Below are positions 54,771 through 64,000 of a DNA stretch of 64,000 nt, piece after piece. The notes beneath the pieces are model-generated. The model ran no database searches, was not told where the DNA came from, and worked only from the letters and a program-made list of their open reading frames with translations. Origin of the DNA: Nymphaea colorata (lineage: Eukaryota; Streptophyta; Magnoliopsida; Nymphaeales; Nymphaeaceae); contig NC_045145.1 in assembly GCF_008831285.2 (NCBI RefSeq), forward strand, positions 23,622,802-23,686,801, in the 5' to 3' direction. A program made the position numbers and the translations under genes. Position 1 is the stretch's first letter; each line of letters begins with the position of its first letter.

Positions 54771-57700
54771 TGGTTTTTGGAGTGCTTCAAAAAAATAAGG
54801 TTTGTTTTAAATGAGAGAGAAAGGGACTTGCCCGTCAGTACAAGAATTGACCATTCTCAGCGCCTTTACTGGGGGTTACCAATCCAAGGGCTATGCTTAT
54901 TTTGATGCATTTTATTTTTGCTTAAACATTTTTTTTTCATTCTAAATGAGATATGATGTTTTAAAAAGTGCTGAAGATTTGATGTTTCAAATTTTTGAGA
55001 AAGTTTTGATCAATCATTTGAGAGTATAAAACATTTTGGTTTGGAAAATCTTGAGTGGGAATATCTTTATAAATATCATTTGGAAACCTTTGAAGATCAC
55101 TTTTGGAAATCACCTTGGCATTGCTTTAAGGGTTTGAGAATTTTCTCTAATTCAGTTACTACCTAGTTAGATCTCTATCTCATCTTGCCAAAGTTCTTTT
55201 GGAGACGTACTTGTGATCATTTGTAGTGTTAAGAGAATGTGAATGTATGAAGGCATTGATCCTACATTATTAGAAAGAAATCATTCATTCCTACCATGAC
55301 ATTTATCTAAAAGCATTCCTACCATCACATACATCTAAGTTTCTTACTTTTATTTATAAAATTGTCATTAGTATTTTTATGAAAAGAGAAAAGTTTTTGA
55401 AAATGGAATGGGATTGTAGACCATCAAACTTGATTCCAATATTGGGTCATCATTTGATTTTTGCTCTTGGTGAAGTCAACAAATGGAAAGTCAAAACCTT
55501 AGATCTTTGGAGAAAAATATCCAAAAGAATGTAAAAGATGAAACTACTTTCATAGAGAGGAAGAGAGAGAATTAAAGATCACCAAATAAAATTATTTAAA
55601 AAAGAGGAGATATGTATCTTTATACATGTTATATATATACATACATATATATATATATACACATACAGTATATATATATATATGTACATATATGTCTGCG
55701 TATTTATGTGAAAGCTTGTGAAAAGAAATTATTAGCTCAATAAAAAGGGAAAAGAAGATTTTAGAAAAGAGAGAGAGAGAGAGAGAGAGAGACTTTAAAG
55801 GATATATATATATATATATATTTGTAAAAGATAACATTTAACTTGAAGAGAAAAAGAAAAGATTCTAGTGACAAAAAATGGAACACACATATATATTCAT
55901 TCGTATGTATTGAAAAATTAATAAATGAAATATGTTGAATCATAGAGGTTGAAAGACAAAGAGAGATAATCATGTGCACATATACGTATATAACATGTAT
56001 ATACACATATGTCTTCATGAGAGTTGAAACCAAGAAATGACTCGAAAATATCTGACTTAAATTTTTATGTAGACCGGAGAGCAACTTGAGCTCATGAAAA
56101 AGCCTAAGCTAAGTCTCTATGACATCATTAAAGAGTTCTTGTTGTCAAAAATCTTTTGAAAAGAATGATTTTAATATTTTCATACATGAACATAAAACAT
56201 AATTATTTCCTTATTGCACGAGAATATATTTTTCCCACCATTGGGTATGAAAGAAAATCAAGCAGCATGACAAAACACTCATTGCTCATGAATAGAGCCA
56301 AAGCAAAGCATTCAAAGCTTTTGGTTGTTTAAAGAACATCAATTGGGGTTCCTAATTAGGTGATGAAGAAAGAAACTAAATGTAAGAATGAATGAAAATA
56401 CATTCTTAACATGTACATATTCGTAAAGGGCTTTCCCAAGTTCGACAAATCCAAACCTCAAAATCAACTTAATAATGAAGAAAAATCCCAATTTGAACAC
56501 TCATTCTCGTCGTGCATTTGCTCATTAATTAAGGAAGATTAACACATCATATATGAGCATCATCTCAAACATAAACACTATGTAAAGCAATGTGACAAGC
56601 ATAATTTCTTGAAATAAATGAAGGAATGGAATTTATTTTCCCTTCCTCATACTCCCGGTGCACTCAAGAGTAGCTCTCGATTCCGAATAGGAGATCTTTA
56701 GAGCTTTTTGCATGGCCAAGGGAAGGTTGCAAGAGGAAATGGAAAAGAAATGAGAACAAGAGGAGGACTACATACATCTACTATAGATTATATAAGGAAT
56801 GAAACTCCAATATGATGGTCCTTAGATTGCCTTGGGTGAAGCTTCAAGATGATGAAGGTGTTCATCGAAGAGATCTTCTTGTGCTCCCTTGAAGAGTTTG
56901 GACTTGGAGAAGAAGAAGAAGGAGAAGAAAAGAAGAAGAGGGAAATGGTGAAAGAGAGCTGAGCAAAAAAACTCTGAAATCTTTAAATGAGAAAGTACTA
57001 AAGGTTCCTCAAGGGTTGCCTCATGAAATATAGGATTCAAAATAAAAAGTTGGATTACAACACACTGCTTATGTTTTTTCTCACTCACCAAAATGGTTGA
57101 ATCCCAATGCTATTACATTGTTGTTCTTAGTTATTCTTCAATAGAGAAGGTCTACAAATGTGATCAAATCAAAGGAGAATTATTGCATATCTCCAATGAT
57201 TAAATTGAACAAAGGAGTTCCTTATTTTGCAACCGCTTTTCTTCGGGAGAAAAATCTTAATGAAGCAAGAGTTATGTTATACATTTCCATAAACATGATA
57301 GGTTCTCACTATGTCTATTTCCTATGAATGCCATTTCAAGTCAACAATTTATTAGAATGGTTGAAGAGCCCATCATGGTTTCTCAAGAACAAAGTACTGA
57401 ACCTCATTTTTGAAAGATTATGAAGATTCACTTGGCCACCTAGTGATTATGAGATGACATGACAAATAGCGTTATGACTCATCCTACTGAAAATTATCTT
57501 ATTTATGATTATATATTAAAATGTTATGCAGCAATTTTGAATTCCCTACTACTCAACTTGAATGAAAAAAATGTTTCTAGAAAGCAAAACATGATGCATT
57601 GGAAGATTAATAGAGTTTCATGTGAATTCAAATGCAAACTATCGTAATTAGGTGTTAACAATTCTTTGTTTAGTGCAACTTAAATGAAGAAATGTATATA

Positions 57701-58625
57701 CATTTTGGGCCTAGACATCCTGAAGAAGGAAAACATAATAAGGTATATATATCCGAGAAGTTATATATGGCTTAAAGCAGTATCATTATGCATAGTGTTC
57801 TAAATTGAGTTTAGCTGTTCAACAAGAAGGATTAAAGTAATGGTGACAAGTATTTTTCTTATACAGGGATCAAAATGATATTACCTTGATTTTTTCTTTG
57901 TGTCGATTATTGTGATCACTATTTATATGCAACACTTCAATAATAAACTTCTATTATTTATTAAAATGAAACTTACAAAAAGAGAGAACATGACCTTAAT
58001 TACCCAAACAAACTCACTAAGTGAGCTTTTACAAAGCACAGGCACTAGCATGCACCACTTCACACATGAAGCACACGTGCTCGTTTCAGCCCCGGCAAAA
58101 GGGTCAGACACCCCTATTTATATGGACGACCGTGTCGTAGGTGCAGACTCTCCATTACATTCTAATAGTATTTTATTATTATTATTTGAAGACATCCTCA
58201 GTAGGAGAAGTTGTTAAAATATTTACACCCTTCTTGAGGTTGATAGATGAAATGCACAACATATATATTTTTGTTTCTTGAGAAAAATATTAACGAGTCT
58301 CTGCATTATCTTGCTAAGAAACCTTTAGATATATATAATAGTCACATCCCAAGGAATTAGCTCCATTTCCTGCATGTTTTATCCTTGTTTTCATAGGGTA
58401 AATATCATAGTTTTAGTCTGAAATTTCCTGTACTGAGGAGAATCCATGCACACAGTAACACAAACATGAGGCAAAGGAAAACAACTTTGCAGAAAATTTG
58501 TGAACAACAAAGAAGCAAAGAAACCTTTGTGGATATTTAGACGAAATTATGCAACCAAGTAAAGTGTTGTAATAATGGATCACAAACTTTGTCTTGTGTC
58601 AAAATAAGGTGATGCTCAACACACA

Positions 58626-58705
<80 letters not shown>

Positions 58706-59422
58706 CAAACTTGTGCTGAAGAAGAGAATTCTTGCAAACGGGAACTAGAACAACTTGGAGGAGAGCATTCTTTCGAATGGTAACAAGATCAATTTGAAGA
58801 AACGTGTGGGTGATCGTGGCCACTGAGTGAAGCTGCTTACAGGTATTTAACCGATGAATTCTTTGAGGAGGAAGACAGTGGAAGAAACTACAACTATTAT
58901 ATGCTAGAGACTGTGAGTGTATCTTTGAAAATTTTTATGAAGTAATGGATATTTGCACATTGGAAGAAATAACCTATGCCAAAGTGTAAGGAAGCATCCG
59001 TGTTCAAAAATATTAAACATCCAAAATATAAAATTTTTTTAGCACTCAGGCAACACAAGCGCCATGGTGCAGTTTTTTTATTGTGAAAAATCACAAACGG
59101 CAAAGCAATTTTTGGTGATATAATGCAATACAGGCAAACACTCCGGCCATCGATTGGAAAACAAATCTGAAGAAGCAAGAAAAGGATTTTTAATTACTTC
59201 TCAATCCTCCTCTCGATTGGTTCCAAGAGGAAGCCAGATTGACAATGATAGATAGAAACTCTCTCTCCCTCTCCCCCCCCCCCCCCATATTAATCCAGAA
59301 ACCCATGCAATTTGAAATTAAATTATCAATAAGAACAAGAAAAATTTAGATTTTGGCTCCTAAATGCGAGATAACTCGACTAAAGGATAGCCCAAGCGAC
59401 TAGAAAATAAGGAGTTTCTATT
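54771..59422. other. No gene recognised; microsatellite-rich
   Basis: AT-rich DNA. TA/CA/GA runs occur at about 55625-55685, 55770-55795, 55800-55820 and 58620-58702 (a CA-GA compound), and a C run at about 59273-59286. 56822-57091 (minus) is an open frame caused by a GA-rich tract. I see no recognisable protein, LTR or terminal repeat. Confidence 0.5.
58620..58702. repeat. Compound (CA)n(GA)n microsatellite
   Basis: A CA run passes directly into a GA run. It creates the serine/leucine- and valine/cysteine-rich frames on the minus strand, which are not genes. Confidence 0.95.
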
Positions 59423-59623
59423 TTCTTAAGGAATACCTGCCTGCACGTCTGCTCCTTGTGCTTCTAAGAATGACACAAAATATAACACAAAAACAGCACG
59501 ACACACTAATCCACCACTTGTTTCTAGACGTGGTCACATGGCAGCAGAAATTTAAACACACAAGGCAATAGAATTTTGAGCACATTGTAAGCTTTCTTAC
59601 ATACTTTTAACCAACCCAAAGGG

Positions 59624-59673
<50 letters not shown>

Positions 59674-59897
59674 GACACACACGAAAAAGCTGACAAAAAT
59701 AAATCACACGACTATTGGTGATGCCTCCATGGCCATCATTAATGTGTACATTAAAGAACAAAAACTGAAAATTAAAGTAAGACAAGCTGAAGAGGCACTT
59801 GCCATGCACACGATGGAGTTGTTGGGGAACCAAAAAGTTGGACGCTTCACTTTCTTCATGAAGACAACAACACGTTTCTTTACATTAGCTTTCATCA
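59423..59897 (-). repeat. Copia-6 3' LTR
   Basis: Starts TGATGAAAGC on the minus strand after the purine tract and ends near CCTTAAGA. It holds a long TA microsatellite at 59623-59669. The distal end is tentative because no target duplication could be checked. Confidence 0.75.
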
Positions 59898-59989
59898 CTC
59901 CTCCTTAATGAAAAGTTTGAGAAACCAAGAGGAGAACAAAACTTCACAAATTTTGGGTATGAATGTGCCTTAGTAAACCCATCCGCAAC

Positions 59990-61340
59990 TTGCTCATTGG
60001 TTGAGCAATACTTCAACACAGTTTGACCTTTACCAACAATCTCACAAATGAATCAAACACGAAGTTCAATATGTTCCGTCCGTCCATGGTAAATTGGATT
60101 TCTCGTCATTGCCATAGTTGCCTTGTTGTCACAATGGATTGTTTTTCCTTGAGTTTGACTTGACCAAGATCTTCCAAAACTCGACGCATCCAAATTGCCT
60201 AACAAAAAGCTACAGATGCAGCAATATACTCCGCTTCTAAAGACGATAATGTCGTCGTACTTTGCTTCTTTGAACACTATGATATAGCACTTGACCCAAG
60301 TGTAGAAACATAGCTGCATGTGCCCCTTCAAACATCTATAACTCCTACCCAAACACTGTCAGTATAACCAAGTAAGTTAAAACAAACATCTGATTTATAC
60401 AAAATTCCATATTCAGAAGATTCATGAATGTAGCACAAAACACGTTTTGCTGCCCCCAGATGGTGCAACGATGGCTTGTGCATGAACCTAGATACCAAGC
60501 TGATAGCAAAAAAAAAAAAGGTCTTGTATAAGTCAAATATAACAAGCCACCAAGTAGACCTCTAAACAATGTTTCATTGGCCGTAGCAGTCCCATCAAAA
60601 AAAGTCAAATTTTCATTTGCATTTATGAGAGTAGAGAATGACTTGCAATCTAACATATTATACATCTTTAGTAGGTTTAATGCATATTTTTCTTGAGAGA
60701 AAAAAATGCCATTATTTGTTTGGATAACTTGTAGACAAAGAAAGAAATGCAATAAACCTAAATCCGATCGAACTCACTTATTATAGTATCTTTGAATTTC
60801 TGAATAAGCACATCACTTGATCTCATGTAGATAATGTCATCTACATAAACATATACCACAAGTATGTCAATACCTTCATTTTTCAAGTATAATGTAAGTT
60901 CACTCTCACAACATCGAAACCCATTTATGTGAAGATATATGTCAAGCTTCCTATACCATGCTTTTGGTGCTTGCTTGAGGCCATAAAAGGTCTTCTTCAA
61001 CTTATACACTTTATTCTCCCGTCCACTTATGACTAAGCCATCTGGTTGATGTGCATATACATCTTCTTCTAAAGTACCATTCAAAAAGGCAGATTTGATA
61101 TCAAATTGAAATACCTTCCATTTAAGTGAGCTGCTAGTGCCAATATTAGTCAAATAGTCTCAATACGAGCAATATGAGAAGAAGTTTCAAAATAGTCAAT
61201 GCCATATTTTTGCACATACCCTCTGATGACTAGTCTGGCCTTGTATTTTTGCACTCCTCCATCGACATTATACTTTAATTTGTAAATCCATTTCACACTT
61301 ATAGGTTCCTTTCATTGTGGCAAGTCTGTAAGTTACCATG
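59990..61340 (-). pseudogene. Copia-6 reverse transcriptase and RNase H
   Basis: The frame 61153-60758 (131 aa) is a clean part of RVT_2: WKVFQFDIKSAFLNGTLEED, KTFYGLKQAPKAWYRKLD and VYVDDIIYMRSSD with the catalytic YVDD intact (60836-60847). The next frame (60752-60345) continues IQTNNGIFFSQEKYALNLLK and DCKSFSTLINANE, with losses. RNase H appears as CDNKATMAMTRNPIYHGRTE HIELRV (60140-60053). Upstream, YARLVIRG at about 61230 is in another frame. At least four stops or shifts separate these blocks. Confidence 0.92.
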
Positions 61341-61789
61341 TATCATTTCTCTTAATTGTAGTGATCTCTTCTTGAATTGCTTTTTCATATTCTTCTTTAC
61401 CACATGCTTCCTCATAATATGATGGTTTAGTTACCATAAAAGCAAATGAACAAGACACATATATGTCACTTAGAGATCGTACATTTTTTGGTGGAGAAGA
61501 TCCATCTATAATTATTTTGACATATTCTTCATGATCTGAATTGGTATTTTTTGAATCAATAGCACTTGATGATGATGCATTTGAGTGATAAGTTGATTCA
61601 ACAAATGGAATATGTTGATTTTCTATTGTTGTCCACTCCCATGAACTATTCTCATAAAAAATGATATCACAGCGAATGATTCAAGACTTTGTTACTCAAT
61701 TATATACTCGACAACCTTTTAATTATTACTATTACCACAATAATACATTTCTCACTCTTTTTATCCATTACTTACATCAAGTTTTTTCT

Positions 61790-62800
61790 CCCACCATGCT
61801 TCATATGGAGTCATATTGCAAACTCCTTTAATTGGTAATATGTTGAGAAGATACACAGTTGTAGCCACTACTTCAGCCCAAAACTCTTTGGGAAGATGCT
61901 TCTCATTCAGCTCCTCCATTTTGCTGGGGAGTTTTTCTTACCGTTAACTAACTACATATACCATGTAATTTGCAAAAATTGTCAAAATCATTTGACATAA
62001 ATTTTTGCCCTCTATCAGTACAAAATGTTTTATAGGTCACCCACATTCTTTTTTCACAAATACTTTAAATTCTTTAAATTTTTCAAAGACTTCTGCTTTT
62101 TCAACAAGAAAAAACACCCAACTCATACGAGAAAAATCATCAATGAATAGTAAAAAAATATCTACTATTATTTAGAGATAGAGTTCTTTTTGGTTACAAA
62201 TGTCAACATGCACTCATTCTAAAGGAGCTTTCACTCTCCATGCTTTCTCAACTCGAAATGGAAGATGATGTTGTTTTCCATACAAACATGCTTCACAAAT
62301 ATCTTCCTTAATGGTACGACGAGGTAAACCAACAACTATTTTTTTTTGCCCCAACAACTTCAGTCCATTGTAGTGCAAGTGTCAATATCTTAATTGCCAT
62401 AGCTTAGACACTTTATTCATGTCTGCAACTAAGGCATATGCATCAAAGTATGGAAGCTTAATTGGACATTTTTTTTTTATCATGTGCACTACCATAGGTG
62501 GCATGTCAGAATGTTTTTCTTTGATTTCACATACATCATCTTGAAATGAAATTAAATGTCTTTTCTGTGCTAACTGTCCTATAGTTAGCAAGTTATATGT
62601 TAATCCAGGTATGTAGAAAGCATCATGTACCAACCTTTTAATTTCATATTTAATTGGTATCTCAATCGTGCCTTTACCATCAATTTGCACATTTTCATTG
62701 TCTCCAAGTCAAACTTGTTGCTTCACCGGATCATCAATATGATGAAACAAGTCTTTCTTTCCTATCATATGATTACTGCATCCACTATCCAAAATCCATA
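61790..62800 (-). pseudogene. Copia-6 protease and integrase
   Basis: The protease reads WILDSGCSNHMIG, with DSGC at 62789-62778, a variant found in this lineage. The open frame 62690-62382 covers the following segment (FYIPGLTYNLLTIGQLAQKR). The zinc-finger end CEACLYGKQHHLPF is at about 62300-62260. The core shows VHVDIC, FIDDFSRMSWVFFL and, in place of the second Asp block, a damaged FVLIEGKNL. EMEELNEKHLPKEFWAEVVA precedes NILPIKGV and TPYEAW. Stops interrupt the core. Confidence 0.88.
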
Positions 62801-62879
62801 CATGATCAATGTTTCTTTTGACTCTCTATGTGTAGAAAACAAGTTACCATCTTCTACTTTCTCTTCCACTACATTAGCG

Positions 62880-63675
62880 TGTTGTTTTTTGCTTTAACTT
62901 AGCAGTATGCTTCAACATGACCATTTCTTTTGCAAAAAACATAGTACCTATTTTTGTGGCCATGTTCTTGATTGTTTATGTCCACGTCAAGATAGCTAAC
63001 TCTATCTCGCCTGCGACTTGCATTCTTTCATTCAGTTGCTCCCTTTCTCTTTTTGCTAAAGTCATCCAACTTGACTTTCCTTGAAATGCTTATTCTACAC
63101 CTTTCTCAGTTGACCTATTCATCCTTTGTTCATGGATTAAAAGAGAACCCAATAATTCATTAGTGGTGTATGTAGTCAAATCCTTAGACTCTTCTATAGC
63201 CGTAACCACATGATCAAATTTAGGTGGTAAACTTCTCAATGTTTTTTCTACAATTTTCTGGTTATTAACACCTCTCCAAAAGTTTTCATCTGATTTATAA
63301 TTTTGAAAGCCCTTAAAAAACATTCTTGGACCAATTCATTGTTTTTCATAAACAATGTCTCAAACACTTTATGGAGAATTTGGAGTTTCACTATTATTAC
63401 CTTTTTATCACCATGATATTCTTCCTTGAGAATAGTCCAAGGAAAGGTAGTCTCACTTACAACTTGTTGAAGAACAAGGGTTTTGAATCATTCTTCCATT
63501 GCTTTCTTGATTCAACTGCCTTTTCTCCTTGTTTGGAGTTCTCTACACTTTCTATATACCCATTCTCCACTAGATCTCAAAGATCTTGTGACAAGAAAAA
63601 AGTCTTCATATTTATGCTAAAAAATCCATAACTGTCAACATTAAATACAGGTATGAGAGATTGAAAATTAGCCAT
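62880..63675 (-). pseudogene. Copia-6 gag
   Basis: The start is the ATG at 63675-63673 (MANFQSLIPVF), about 125 bp after the primer site. A stop interrupts after FFLSQDL. The later frame 63323-63090 gives RGVNNQKIVEKTLRSLPPKF, DHVVTAIEESKDLTTYTTNE and LLGSLLIHEQRMN, the conserved UBN2-type gag C-terminal half. The zinc knuckle at about 62950-62900 reads YVFCKRNGHVEAYC: its first Cys is replaced by Tyr, which would weaken RNA binding. Confidence 0.9.
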
Positions 63676-63800
63676 AATGAACAAAAATTTTCCATAGAAA
63701 TTTTATCAAACAAGTTATGTGCAGAATTGTTTTACCATGCATGCTTTTATTTTTGCACTTTCACTAGCAACCACGGGAACACAATGACACTTAGAATGGA

Positions 63801-63822
63801 TCAACCTCGAGCTCTAATACAA
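63801..63822 (-). promoter_or_regulatory. Copia-6 primer binding site (decayed)
   Basis: On the minus strand TTGTATTAGAGCTCGAGGTT resembles the tRNA-iMet site TGGTATCAGAGC with two or three substitutions. It sits between the LTR-matching sequence and gag. Confidence 0.8.
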
Positions 63823-63827
63823 GTATT

Positions 63828-64000
63828 TGCTTAAGGAATGACCTGTCTGCACATCCTCTTCTTGTGCTCATGTGAATGACACAAAATATAATAGAAGAAC
63901 AACACAACATACTAATCCACCACTTGTTTCTACACGTGGTCACAAGGGAATGACACAAGGTAGTAGAAATCTGAACACACCAGAAAAAAAATTTTGAGCA
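63828..64000 (-). repeat. Copia-6 5' LTR, partial
   Basis: Matches 59423-59590 of the 3' LTR (GAATGACACAAAATATAA, ATCCACCACTTGTTTCTA.AC, TTTTGAGCA). The rest lies beyond the window. Confidence 0.88.

Larger units (their letters stand above)
59423..64000 (-). mobile_element. Copia-6: minus-strand Copia, 5' LTR cut by window end
   Basis: Read on the minus strand the order is partial 5' LTR (64000-63828), primer site, gag, protease, integrase, reverse transcriptase, RNase H and 3' LTR (59897-59423). The two LTR regions share a long match around CACTAATCCACCACTTGTTT at about 59508 and 63920. The polypurine tract TAAGGAGGAG lies just before the 3' LTR. Stops and frameshifts are present, but long frames remain, so it is the least decayed Copia pol here. 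Confidence 0.93.

Noticed and set aside
56822-57091. 89-codon minus-strand frame
   Set aside because: Phenylalanine/serine-rich product of a GA tract; no recognisable domain or conserved relative in the window.
58537-58823. Frames with LSLSLS and CVCVCV runs
   Set aside because: Translations of the CA-GA compound microsatellite.

Overview
The window is nuclear DNA from a flowering plant. The evidence is several Copia (Ty1) LTR retrotransposons primed by initiator tRNA-Met, hAT-type DNA transposons, a long solo LTR, a SINE-like insertion, many TA/CA/GA microsatellites, and pieces of clearly plant genes: phenylalanine ammonia-lyase, pectin methylesterase, a GH18 chitinase-like protein and a P4-ATPase flippase. 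The bulk is AT-rich, while the captured PAL/PME/GH18 pieces are GC-rich. That could fit a monocot or an early-branching angiosperm, but I cannot name the species. I see no intact host gene, rRNA, tRNA or CRISPR. A 100-N assembly gap lies at 5811-5910. The window reads as a nest of repeats.

Layout. 1-1930 is copy A of a roughly 1.9-kb block whose direct copy (B) is at 35874-37874; inverted or partial relatives lie at 5911-7800 (C), 46235-47707 (D) and 51430-51650 (E). 1937-3107 is the 5' LTR, primer site and truncated gag of one Copia element. It is fused at about 3107 to a 722-bp-arm inverted repeat (3228-4782) of an unidentified repeat family that recurs at about 11765-12436. 8008-11094 is a 3,087-bp solo LTR with a 5-bp target duplication. 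12905-13825 (minus) is the C-terminal part of a dead hAT transposase. 13945-16565 is a foldback structure whose two arms each carry the same exon of a P4-ATPase.

19865-22289 holds two adjacent hAT-like elements with GGCCCGG-rich ends and 8-bp target duplications. The first carries an in-frame PAL-PME chimera on the minus strand, the second a GH18 fragment. A short empty relative is at 33952-34310. 24723-29549 is a complete but decayed Copia element (target duplication GAAGG, LTR minisatellite). 30640-32000 is a diverged GGATC-rich array. 40032-45159 is another near-complete dead Copia. 45708-45915 is a SINE-like insertion. 49700-51175 and 52590-54770 are old Copia remnants. 59423 to beyond 64000 is a minus-strand Copia whose 5' LTR runs off the window.

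How parts relate. No operons or pathways are present. The functional interest lies in transduplication: host gene fragments carried inside DNA transposons, one of them arranged as a long hairpin able in principle to give double-stranded RNA. The Copia polyproteins are interrupted by stops and frameshifts; many look like C-to-T or G-to-A decay. The most notable regions are 13945-16565, 19865-22289 and 3228-4782.
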